From: Puniceicoccales bacterium
GTDB taxonomy: Bacteria; Verrucomicrobiota; Verrucomicrobiia; Opitutales; LL51
Direction of reading: 5' to 3'
DNA: 39,513 nucleotides
Assembly: GCA_031268005.1 (NCBI GenBank)
Contig: JAIRYA010000058.1
Coordinates: 1-39,513 of the forward strand
Positions 1-7,663 of this stretch are shown here, in pieces. Positions within the stretch are counted from its first letter, which is position 1, and each line of letters begins with the position of its first letter. The notes under the pieces were generated by a model, which was not told the DNA's origin, searched no databases, and saw only the letters and a program-made list of their open reading frames with translations. The position numbers and the translations under genes are program-made.

Positions 1-2
1 CA

Positions 3-272
3 GAACAGGCAGTGGGGCGTTCCATGGGAACGGAAATGCTTATCATGTTATTTTTATTTTTGGGAATGTGGTTTATTCTCATTACTCCCCAAAGAAAAAA
101 GCAAAAAAAACATGAGGAGATGATCAATGGCTTAAAAGCTGGCGATAAAGTTTTGACCGCGGCAGGAATTTTTGGCGAAATCGAAGCCATTAAGGATAAC
201 CGTTTCAAAATAAAAGTCGATACCCATACGACGTTAGAAATTCACCGCTCCTTTATTTCATCAAAATTATAA
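3..272 (+). CDS. yajC: Preprotein translocase accessory subunit YajC (5' end probably outside window)
   Basis: YajC is a small inner-membrane protein that associates with the SecDF part of the Sec translocon. One hydrophobic segment (MLIMLFLFLGMWFILI) is followed by the family hallmark TPQRKKQKKHEEM, then a cytoplasmic domain containing LKAGDKVLTAAGIFGEI. The frame is open to the window edge. The first possible internal starts are GTG at 12 and ATG at 24, both very close to the membrane segment. Most YajC proteins have a longer N-terminus, so the true start probably lies upstream. The gene is followed by a terminator-like stem-loop and an opposite-strand gene, so it is not directly upstream of secD here, unlike the common yajC-secDF order. 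The family call is secure; the start is not. Confidence 0.9.
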   Translation, partial: EQAVGRSMGTEMLIMLFLFLGMWFILITPQRKKQKKHEEMINGLKAGDKVLTAAGIFGEIEAIKDNRFKIKVDTHTTLEIHRSFISSKL

Positions 273-335
273 TTTTTTTGTTGCTTACTTATTTTTTTCC
301 ATAACGATAATTCCATTGATATTTTTTGTTTTTCG

Positions 336-376
336 GCGGTAGTTTTTCCAGAAAATATGGAGAGATTACCGCTTTT
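336..376 (+). terminator. Probable intrinsic terminator of yajC
   Basis: A stem of 14 consecutive pairs can form between 336-349 (GCGGTAGTTTTTCC) and 359-372 (GGAGAGATTACCGC), including three G-T wobbles. It closes a 9-base loop and is followed by TTTT at 373-376. It lies about 60 bases after the yajC stop, before a gene on the other strand. Confidence 0.55.
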
Positions 377-433
377 GTATTATTTAAATATCTCCTAACA
401 AAAAAAACTCTCCTTTCCCTTTCTTTAAAAATA

Positions 434-1171
434 TCACATCGACAGCTTTTCCGAGAACAATAGGACCATTAGAATGGAAATATAATTGAAGAGGCCGTGC
501 ACAATTATGCAGGGAATCAAATTTCCATGGCGCTCATAGAGGCGAACTAAAAATATTCCCATTACAAAAAGAGGGACAAATGCCATTAAATTAAAATGCA
601 ATAGGGCAAATATGAACGCCGCCAGTAGCATGGCTTTGGGCGAAGACATCCATGATTTACAAACGCGGTAGAGAAAATAGCGAAAAATAAGTTCCTCGGC
701 AATCGGCGCCAAAATGACGGTTAAAAGTATAATACCGATCAACTGTCCCTCGCGGGTTAGGTCCGAATGGAGCGACTCAATCAGTGGCTGTTCCGCGATA
801 AGTGACACATTCCAAATGCCCTCTATCCGTAAAAGTATTTTCTCCCATAGAATGCCAATAACATACAATATTGAAAAAATTTTTACTTCCCCAATTATTC
901 CCGCAACGACTTTCCCTAGGGGATCCATTTTTAGCGGATTTATCGAAGGCCAATTCCCCGAATAATGAAACTTAAACAGCAGCAGCACGGCCATGGCATA
1001 GAGCAAATTGCCATTAATAGTCGAATCCATGATCGGATCTCCCAAATAACTTCCGAATAATTTGGAAATTAAAAATACAACCCCAACGGCTCCCCAAAAC
1101 ATTAGGGCAACAACCGCTAGAAAACGATCAAAAGCTAATTTTAAGGGACATAATTCCTGACTTTTCTCCAC
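434..1171 (-). CDS. CPBP-family intramembrane metalloprotease (CAAX/Abi type)
   Basis: A 245-residue polytopic membrane protein. The three motifs of the CPBP (Rce1/Abi) family appear in order: EELIFRYFLYR near residue 157 (paired glutamates plus Arg), LLHFN near residue 193 (His), and HGLFNY near residue 223 (His and Asn). These residues form the intramembrane active site in the family. The substrate cannot be told from sequence; members include prenyl-protein proteases, bacteriocin-immunity proteins and regulatory proteases. Several hydrophobic segments before and between the motifs fit a multi-pass inner-membrane enzyme. It runs in the same direction as dnaN, which lies 65 bases upstream and may be cotranscribed with it. 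Family membership is secure; the biological role is unknown. Confidence 0.85.
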   Translation of the reverse strand: MEKSQELCPLKLAFDRFLAVVALMFWGAVGVVFLISKLFGSYLGDPIMDSTINGNLLYAMAVLLLFKFHYSGNWPSINPLKMDPLGKVVAGIIGEVKIFSILYVIGILWEKILLRIEGIWNVSLIAEQPLIESLHSDLTREGQLIGIILLTVILAPIAEELIFRYFLYRVCKSWMSSPKAMLLAAFIFALLHFNLMAFVPLFVMGIFLVRLYERHGNLIPCIIVHGLFNYISILMVLLFSEKLSM

Positions 1172-1236
1172 AATTTCACTTTCTAGGTATAAAAATACGT
1201 TTCCTGAAATTCAATTTCAAGATTTTTTAAAAATTT

Positions 1237-2367
1237 TCAATTAATTCGCAGGGGCATGACCACGCATAAAAACGTATCATTCGTCTTGATAACTCCTGGA
1301 CTGAGCTCATTTTTAAATTCAAAGTAAATTTCGTCATTGGCCAAAACTTTCAAAGGATCCGTTAGGAATTGAGGATTAAAGGCAATCTCCACCGATTCCC
1401 CATCGTAGACTATGGGTAAATTTTCACAGGCCTCGCCGTAGGCCGAGCTTCTCGCCGACACTTCCAGTAAATTATTGAATAACTTCAGTCGCACGGAATA
1501 ATTTTTCTCATCGGAAACGAGGGCCACCCTTTGGACTACGGACAGTAATTGTTCACGATCCAGGCGCACCCGATAGTCCGATGCGGAGGGAATGACCTGT
1601 TTATAATTGGGGTATTTTCCTTCGACAATTTTTGAAATAATGTAAATACTATCGCAAATGCCGCCTTCCTGATCCGATTTCACGTCGATGGAAAAAGCAA
1701 TTTGCTTATCCGTCATCAGAATTCGCACATTTTCACCAATCCCCAAGGTGCGCTCCAATTCCCCAATCGTCTTTGCGGGAACGATGACATTTTTCTGCAA
1801 ATTACAACTCGGCATCTCATTCGAAACCAGCGCTAGGCGGCGACCATCGGTCGCAATGAAATGAATGTGATTTTCCTCCGCTAAAAAATAAACCCCATTG
1901 AGAATGTAGCGATTTTCGTCCCTGGATTGCGCATAGGAAATGCTTTTTAACATGCGAACGCACTGCATCTGATTGATTTCAATCCTTTGATCCATATCCA
2001 ATTGGGGCAATTTCGGAAAATCATCGGACGCCAACCCTAAAATTTTAAAGCGAGAACCCCCCGAAGAGAGGCGAAGCAATGCGTTGTCTTCCATTTCACA
2101 TTCGACCCCATCGGCTGGTAAAACTTTAACAATGGAAGCTAGTTTTTTTACGGGAAGTGTCACACTTCCCGATTCCGCGACCCGTGCACTAACGACGCAT
2201 CGCATTCCGATATCCAAATTTGTCGTTGAAAGTGCAATTTGATTTCGGTCCGCAATCGCCTCAATCAGCACATTGGAGAGAATTGGCATCGTTAATTTCG
2301 TTCCAACGATATTCACAACCTGTTGTAATCCGGCAATTAAAGCATCTTTTTCTATAACAAATTTCAT
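1237..2367 (-). CDS. dnaN: DNA polymerase III beta subunit (sliding clamp)
   Basis: The beta clamp encircles DNA and tethers DNA polymerase III and other replication and repair proteins. The 376-residue length is normal. The N-terminus (MKFVIEKDALIAGLQQVVNIV...PILSNVLIEA) and the ending VVMPLRI, which forms part of the partner-binding pocket, are typical. IATDGRRLALV in the middle domain is also a family signature. No dnaA, recF or gyrB lies beside it. The neighbours are a CPBP protease downstream and a divergent diadenylate cyclase gene upstream, so the classical origin cluster is not present here. Confidence 0.97.
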   Translation of the reverse strand: MKFVIEKDALIAGLQQVVNIVGTKLTMPILSNVLIEAIADRNQIALSTTNLDIGMRCVVSARVAESGSVTLPVKKLASIVKVLPADGVECEMEDNALLRLSSGGSRFKILGLASDDFPKLPQLDMDQRIEINQMQCVRMLKSISYAQSRDENRYILNGVYFLAEENHIHFIATDGRRLALVSNEMPSCNLQKNVIVPAKTIGELERTLGIGENVRILMTDKQIAFSIDVKSDQEGGICDSIYIISKIVEGKYPNYKQVIPSASDYRVRLDREQLLSVVQRVALVSDEKNYSVRLKLFNNLLEVSARSSAYGEACENLPIVYDGESVEIAFNPQFLTDPLKVLANDEIYFEFKNELSPGVIKTNDTFLCVVMPLRIN

Positions 2368-2521
2368 AATTATATACTACTTTTTAAACCTAGGGCATCC
2401 TTTTCAAATGACAAGCTAGAAAAAGCCACGAAAAATCGCATTATTATTAAAATATAGGCTTGCATACATTTTTATATTGGCAAAGGATGTTTATGAACTA
2501 GTCTTATTTACAGGCTTTATT

Positions 2522-3886
2522 ATGAATCTCAGTCGATATTTGTCTAAAAATCGTATCATTGAATTAAAAAGCAATGACTTCGACGACGCACTAAGAGAAT
2601 TATTACAGATTTGTAATGTCAATGATAAACCTGGAGAAAGTGCTTCCATCATCAATGAAATTGTGGAGCGCGAAAAAACAATTACTTCCTACCTCGGCAA
2701 TGGCATCGCCATGCCCTATATTCGCCGTCCCATCGGGAAACCCTACATCTTTGCCATCGGTCGATGTAAAAATGGTCTTAATTTTACAAATTCCGGAGAA
2801 CATAAGGACACGCGTGTCGTTTTTCTTATGATTATTTCTACGGAAAATGAAGAATCTTACCTCACCATTCTTGCTTCCATCGCCCGTATTTTTCAAAATC
2901 AGGACAATATCGCCCTCGTTCAAAAGGAACAAAGTATTGCGTCTTTTTGTAAAAATATTCACCATTTATTCGGCACATATAAATCCGCCGCCGATACGGA
3001 TAAAAATTCTATCAATCGCCTCATGTTGAGGGAGGCTCAAAAAATCGCTCGTTTTACCCAGTGCAGTGCCATTCTTATCTTTGGGGATGTTTTGACCAGC
3101 TCCCTTGAAATTAGAGAAAAATTTAGTAACATCCGCCTCTTGCTTGTTGCCCATAAAACGGATCACATTGATCCAAATGAGAATAATTTCAATGAAATTA
3201 TCTACGTTCATCCCTTTTCGAGTTCCCGACTTTCACAGGCTCGAAGTGCAATCCTCATCGCCCTCACACGCGGTATTCTAAACTACAGGGATAAAATTTG
3301 TTGCTTTTCAGGCCTTTCCAAGAGCAATATTTTCGATACCATTTCGGTTATCGACATTGCCAAGGAATTTAGCAATTCCTTTTCCGATAATGAAAATCTT
3401 ATCAAAGAAGGCATTCATCCCGAAGCCCTCGAACGTTTACTCGCCATTGCCGCCGATATTTCTGTCGAAGGACGGGAAGGTAAGCCCGTTGGCTGCCTCT
3501 TTGTCATCGGTGATATCGCTAAAATAAAACCCTATACTAAACCCCTCGTTTTAAATCCATTCTACGGCTACAAAGAAGAAGATCGCAATATTCTTAATCC
3601 TTTCATGGCCGAAACGATTAAAGAATTTTCTTCCATCGACGGTGCATTTATCGTCCGCGGTGACGGCGTCATTGAATCGGCGGGGTCCCTCATTCAGGCC
3701 TCTAGCACCCCCGTCATTGCAATGCCGAGTGGACTGGGTACGCGCCATGCGGCGGGTGCCGCAATTTCTGCGGTTGCGAATTGCATTGCCATCGCCGTCT
3801 CCGAAAGCACGCGCCAAGTCACCCTATTTAAAGACGGAAAAATGATGCTATTTTCGGAACAAAGTTTTTCCTCATCGGCAATTTAA
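2522..3886 (+). CDS. Three-domain protein: PTS EIIA-like, pyruvate-kinase-C-like and diadenylate cyclase (DisA_N/DAC)
   Basis: The C-terminal third (about residues 300-454) is a DAC domain that makes cyclic di-AMP from two ATP. It carries the signature DGAFIVRGDGVIESAG near residue 372 and GTRHAAGAA near residue 405. The first 150 residues resemble a fructose/nitrogen-type PTS EIIA domain (LGNGIAMPYIRRPIG near residue 60), but the phospho-accepting His of the usual PHxR motif is Tyr. The middle (about 165-280) resembles the C-terminal domain of pyruvate kinase, a fold also seen before the DAC domain in archaeal DacZ. ATG 2522 is preferred over TTG 2477 because the EIIA-like homology begins just after it. 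It is divergent from dnaN and convergent with comEC. DAC identity is strong; the middle-domain call is tentative. c-di-AMP normally governs potassium and osmotic balance. Confidence 0.8.
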   Translation: MNLSRYLSKNRIIELKSNDFDDALRELLQICNVNDKPGESASIINEIVEREKTITSYLGNGIAMPYIRRPIGKPYIFAIGRCKNGLNFTNSGEHKDTRVVFLMIISTENEESYLTILASIARIFQNQDNIALVQKEQSIASFCKNIHHLFGTYKSAADTDKNSINRLMLREAQKIARFTQCSAILIFGDVLTSSLEIREKFSNIRLLLVAHKTDHIDPNENNFNEIIYVHPFSSSRLSQARSAILIALTRGILNYRDKICCFSGLSKSNIFDTISVIDIAKEFSNSFSDNENLIKEGIHPEALERLLAIAADISVEGREGKPVGCLFVIGDIAKIKPYTKPLVLNPFYGYKEEDRNILNPFMAETIKEFSSIDGAFIVRGDGVIESAGSLIQASSTPVIAMPSGLGTRHAAGAAISAVANCIAIAVSESTRQVTLFKDGKMMLFSEQSFSSSAI

Positions 3887-3919
3887 ATTTTTTTTATCTT
3901 TTTATTTTTTTAACTCATT

Positions 3920-5476
3920 TTATTTCATCATTTGCGCCATTCTTTGTAATTTTTGGTGAATAAAATACGTAATAATAGCTAAAATTAGAAAAATTATGAA
4001 AAGTAAAATACCAAAACCGTCGGGTTTTACCGGAAAATTCATGTGCCAAGGAATATATTTTTCCGCCCACAATAGGACGCAATCGATCCATGCCACCCCC
4101 CAGCGCGCACCGAAAAATAGGCAATCACTCAGCCATCCTTCCACATTTAATAGTCCCGTTAGTAGAAATAAAAATCCGCAAACGACGGTTGGTAAGGCCA
4201 TTTGAATGACAACTGGATTCAGTAAAATCCCCGAAAAACTAAACATATTGAAATACTCAAAGGTCAAAGGTGCACTCGCCAGCGTCGCCGCCACCGATAC
4301 GGAAAATAATTCCACTCCCTTTCGTAGTATGTAGGCCTTTTTTGTTGCCCGATTCTCTTTTCTTAAAATATTTCCCCATCCCGTGTGCCTAAAAAAACAA
4401 AGCAATAGGTCCTGCAGCGGCAGGGAAAGTAGTAGTAACATGGCCACTACGCCATAGGAGAGTTGAAAACCGATGTCAAATAGTAAAAGCGGTTCGTAAA
4501 TCAGCGAAAGAATGGCCGCATTGAGCAGTGAATCTATTCCGGAAGTGCTTCGTCGAAATAGTCCTGCCGACCAATGGCAGGTAATCATGAGCCAAGCCCG
4601 GACCGCCGAGGGAGGGAATCCAATCGCCCCAACGTAGAGAAATAAAATGATGAGAATGGGCATTCGCCTCCAATTTTTTCCCAGGAAAAAACAGTGCAAT
4701 AGAAAATCTAAGGCAAAGCCAATCATTCCGATGTGCAAGCCACTTACCGCGAGTAAATGGGCCGCACCCGTATTGTGAAAATTGTCTTTTTGCTCCTTCG
4801 ACAATTCCTTTTTTTCGCTTAGCAACAAACCGTAGAGTATTCCATCGGAAGGATGATTTCCGTGCTTCTGTGCGTAGGATGCCACCCGATCCCGTAGGTG
4901 GCGATTGATGGTCGCGAAAAATGTTTGAGCGGGTTTGGCCTCTTCCAAAATTTCCAGGACCTCACCGCAATAGCCGTAGAGATAAATATTTTTTTGAACC
5001 AAGTAGGAAAAAAATGTTTCGGAACAATGGGGCTTTAATAGACGAATTCCCGATCGCACGCCTACGATTTGGGAAGGAATATAATCCCCATTGCCGTTGA
5101 AATAGAAATAAATTTTATGCCCTTCCAAAAATTTATATTTTTTTCCCGAAATATTTTTTATGATACCATAGCCATAGACCTTTCCGCGACTTGGTTTTTG
5201 ATCAATTTTTATGATTTCAATGGCGTAGGATAATTTCCAAATTTGCGTCCACTCACAGGTAAGTGACTTTTCCATGCGCCAAAAAGTTAGCAGGGCAACG
5301 GTACCCATAAAACACCAGGAATAAATAATTCTTTTCCATTTTATTCCCCATAGGCAATGCCCTAAAATTCCCGTTAATAATAAAATAAGACAAAAAATGA
5401 CACCGCCCCTTAGGTTCCAAAATTTTACACACGCAATCCCTAGCACCATTTGGATAAAAATGGGCAATGATGGCAT
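3920..5476 (-). CDS. comEC: ComEC/Rec2-family DNA-uptake channel protein, short form
   Basis: ComEC forms the inner-membrane channel through which single-stranded DNA enters during natural transformation. The N-terminus has a pair of hydrophobic segments, then a soluble DUF4131-like/OB region. The competence core contains GAAHLLAVSGLHIGM near residue 245 and PPSAVRAWLM around residue 300, followed by many membrane segments. At 518 residues it ends soon after the last hydrophobic segment. It therefore lacks the C-terminal metallo-beta-lactamase-like nuclease domain found in long ComEC proteins such as that of Bacillus subtilis. Short forms are known in other lineages. It stands alone, convergent with the diadenylate cyclase gene. 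Confidence 0.88.
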   Translation of the reverse strand: MPSLPIFIQMVLGIACVKFWNLRGGVIFCLILLLTGILGHCLWGIKWKRIIYSWCFMGTVALLTFWRMEKSLTCEWTQIWKLSYAIEIIKIDQKPSRGKVYGYGIIKNISGKKYKFLEGHKIYFYFNGNGDYIPSQIVGVRSGIRLLKPHCSETFFSYLVQKNIYLYGYCGEVLEILEEAKPAQTFFATINRHLRDRVASYAQKHGNHPSDGILYGLLLSEKKELSKEQKDNFHNTGAAHLLAVSGLHIGMIGFALDFLLHCFFLGKNWRRMPILIILFLYVGAIGFPPSAVRAWLMITCHWSAGLFRRSTSGIDSLLNAAILSLIYEPLLLFDIGFQLSYGVVAMLLLLSLPLQDLLLCFFRHTGWGNILRKENRATKKAYILRKGVELFSVSVAATLASAPLTFEYFNMFSFSGILLNPVVIQMALPTVVCGFLFLLTGLLNVEGWLSDCLFFGARWGVAWIDCVLLWAEKYIPWHMNFPVKPDGFGILLFIIFLILAIITYFIHQKLQRMAQMMK

Positions 5477-5564
5477 GGGGAAAAAACTGTGTCCTTTACT
5501 CCTAATTACTATTTCCTAGCAGCGCATTTCCCCTAAAGCAAGTGTAAATTTAAGACAGCGGGGC

Positions 5565-5824
5565 TGCTTGCCCTTAGGATCCCCGCCAGGAGACAAGTCT
5601 CCTGGACCTTTTCATCGACCAATGGCTTTGCAATCCCTAAAGGAATTGGACAAAGGGGTCTTTTTTTAAACAAGATCTTCCTTTTCCATGCCAAAACCGG
5701 GGAAGATTCTTCCCCGGTTTTGGCTGAAAGAGGTCAAGGAGTCTGCGACTCCTTGCGGAGTTTGAGGCAGAGCCTCAAGCAAACCTCCTTATAGGTGCAG
5801 GACAACGTCCTGCAATTCGTTTTT
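5565..5824. repeat. Intergenic palindrome-array repeat, copy A
   Basis: Most of the gap between comEC and the outer-membrane protein gene consists of successive near-perfect inverted repeats. H1 is 5586-5605 (9-bp arms CCAGGAGAC, loop AA). H2 is 5691-5723 (16-bp arms CCAAAACCGGGGAAGA, one-base loop). H3 is 5735-5755 (9-bp arms CAAGGAGTC, loop TGC). H4 is 5762-5778 (7-bp arms TTGAGGC, loop AGA). H5 is 5796-5814 (8-bp arms TGCAGGAC, loop AAC). The same order without H4 recurs at 28556-28796. The rest of the gap (5477-5564) shows no gene. No transposase is adjacent. It could be a non-autonomous mobile element or a structured transcript; the sequence alone does not decide. Confidence 0.8.
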
Positions 5825-5838
5825 CCGGGAAATAAATT

Positions 5839-6807
5839 TTAAAATACTTTATTTAGGGTGATAGCAATCGTCGAATTTTTATCATTTTTGCCATATCTTC
5901 CCGAAAATGTAAGATCCAAAAAAATGGATTCGGTCCAATGGAAATGGATGTCCGCCGTGGCCAAAAATTTTGTGCCATCGAGACCGGAATGGATGAAATT
6001 TTCGCCAACGGAGTCTATGTTAATTTCGCCACCGGACCAGCGTTTTCGGATATTTTGTTCACCGCCAAGAAATAATTGTAGGTAAAATTTTTCATAATTT
6101 TTTTCGCATCTTATTCCAGCAATGCCATCAATTGTATGCAATCTCAGGGCGCTTTGATCCCATTCTTCGGCACCTTTTTGCTTTAAATTGTCGACGCCCA
6201 GGGCTATGTTTGGGCCAATTTTTAGATCATTCCATTTCCAAGGATAATAGAGATCTATTTTACTATGCAGGATGCGATGGCCGTGGGTAAAGTGATCAAA
6301 ATCCTGACCGTTAGCGGTAAAATTTTCGCAATTTGTATTGGATTTTCCAAATCCAAAAATCGACAGCGTTGAAACGTCCACCCCCAGGATGTGAAAATTA
6401 CCGTAGTAACCTCCAAACCCCATGTGCAAATCGCCTTTTTTCAAAGTATCGCAGCTGTAATGGATAAAATTCTTGGCAAAGCCACTGAAAAATCCCATGG
6501 AACAGGTCCGTTTCAGAATAAAATTATCGTAGTCAAAATCGAATCCCAAAAATGCGATGCCACCGTTGGAACAATGGCGCCTACCGTTTTCATGGGAATA
6601 GTCCACCATTCCATGAATTTCAAAGGGACGTGCACCTTCCTTTGGGAATATTTTTTCAGCATCAACGGAACGCCCCATCACCCCACTGCCCAAGGCGCAC
6701 GCATTATTTTTGAGGAGTGAGGCGAGCTCGGCGTAGGGACTTTCGAAGGCAAGTACCGCATTGCAAAGGAGTGCAAACCCTGGAAATAGAGTTTTTTTCG
6801 ATAACAT
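5839..6807 (-). CDS. Predicted outer-membrane beta-barrel protein (autotransporter-domain-like)
   Basis: The 322-residue product starts with a Sec signal peptide: MLSKK, a hydrophobic stretch, and a likely cleavage site after NAVLA. The mature part has alternating hydrophobic and polar strands rich in Gly, Phe and Tyr, such as GIAFLGFDFDYDNFILKRT and MGFGGYYGNFHILGVDVS. It ends in TIAITLNKVF with a terminal Phe, the usual signature recognised by the BAM machinery. The pattern resembles the C-terminal translocator barrel of autotransporters, but there is no passenger domain. It is divergent from the MCE transport operon, and the two share the 112-base gap. The specific function is unknown; a porin-like or surface protein is possible. 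Confidence 0.6.
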   Translation of the reverse strand: MLSKKTLFPGFALLCNAVLAFESPYAELASLLKNNACALGSGVMGRSVDAEKIFPKEGARPFEIHGMVDYSHENGRRHCSNGGIAFLGFDFDYDNFILKRTCSMGFFSGFAKNFIHYSCDTLKKGDLHMGFGGYYGNFHILGVDVSTLSIFGFGKSNTNCENFTANGQDFDHFTHGHRILHSKIDLYYPWKWNDLKIGPNIALGVDNLKQKGAEEWDQSALRLHTIDGIAGIRCEKNYEKFYLQLFLGGEQNIRKRWSGGEINIDSVGENFIHSGLDGTKFLATADIHFHWTESIFLDLTFSGRYGKNDKNSTIAITLNKVF

Positions 6808-6919
6808 TCTTGGGGAAACCCTATCAAAGTTATGAGAATAATCAAGATCTCATATCTTTTTATTGCCCAATTTTTAAAAACCATAACATTACCCTTCAAT
6901 GACTTTGGAAAGTTAGATT

Positions 6920-7663
6920 GTGGGCACAGCGTTGACAGTTAATCACCTATCAATGGCCTACGATGACTACGTGGTCATGGTTGACCTCGATTTTAAAATT
7001 AATCCGGGAGAAATTTTTCTAATTATCGGCGGGAGTGGTTGCGGAAAAAGTACGCTCCTAAAGCACCTTATCGGCATCGAAAAAGTTATCAATGGGGTGA
7101 TTTACTACGGTGATAGCGATATCAATCAATTGCTTCAATCGGGTAATATTGCACAGAAATTCGGTGTCCTCTATCAAAGTGGAGCCCTTTGGGGGGATTT
7201 AACCATTGCGGAAAATGTCGCATTACCTTTGCATTACCATACGAATTTATCCAAGAAAGAAATCGCGGAATTCGTTTCCTTTAAACTTTCTCTAGTTGGA
7301 TTGGGCGGCTTCGAAAGTTTTTATCCCTTCGAAATTTCGGGAGGCATGAAAAAACGAGCGGGATTGGCACGGGCAATGATTTTAGATCCGGAATTTTTAT
7401 TTTTCGATGAGCCTTCGGCCGGTTTAGATCCCCTATCTTCAAAGCGATTGGACGATTTAATTTTGGAAATTCGCGATTGTTTTGGAACGACGATTGTAAT
7501 CGTTACCCACGAATTGGCGAGTATATTTGCCGTCGGTGACCGGGCAATTTATCTCGATGCAAAGACGAAAACGGCACTGGACATCGGAGCTCCGGAATGG
7601 CTATTGCACCACTCCGATCCCCAGGTGTGCTATTTTTTATCGCGGGGGAAAAGCCATGGCTAA
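6920..7663 (+). CDS. ABC transporter ATP-binding protein of an MCE/Mla-type lipid transporter
   Basis: This cytoplasmic ATPase powers lipid movement between inner and outer membranes in Mla/MCE systems. Walker A is GGSGCGKST near residue 37. The signature and Walker B run as ISGGMKKRAGLARAMI then FLFFDEPSAGLDP, and the switch is VTHE. SGGMKKRAGLARA is characteristic of MlaF/Ttg2A-type ATPases. The start is GTG at 6920, preceded by GGAAAG at about the right distance. Its last 8 bases overlap the following MCE gene, so translation is probably coupled. No MlaE permease gene is adjacent; the upstream neighbour is a divergent outer-membrane protein gene. Confidence 0.88.
   Translation: MGTALTVNHLSMAYDDYVVMVDLDFKINPGEIFLIIGGSGCGKSTLLKHLIGIEKVINGVIYYGDSDINQLLQSGNIAQKFGVLYQSGALWGDLTIAENVALPLHYHTNLSKKEIAEFVSFKLSLVGLGGFESFYPFEISGGMKKRAGLARAMILDPEFLFFDEPSAGLDPLSSKRLDDLILEIRDCFGTTIVIVTHELASIFAVGDRAIYLDAKTKTALDIGAPEWLLHHSDPQVCYFLSRGKSHG

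Noticed and set aside
5586-5605. Hairpin H1 considered as a plain intrinsic terminator
   Set aside because: It is followed by GACCTTTTC rather than a continuous T-run, and it recurs with the other hairpins in the same order at another locus, so it belongs to the repeat.
5586-5814. Hairpin cluster considered as a CRISPR array
   Set aside because: The units are different palindromes with no constant repeat and no regular spacers, and no cas genes lie nearby.
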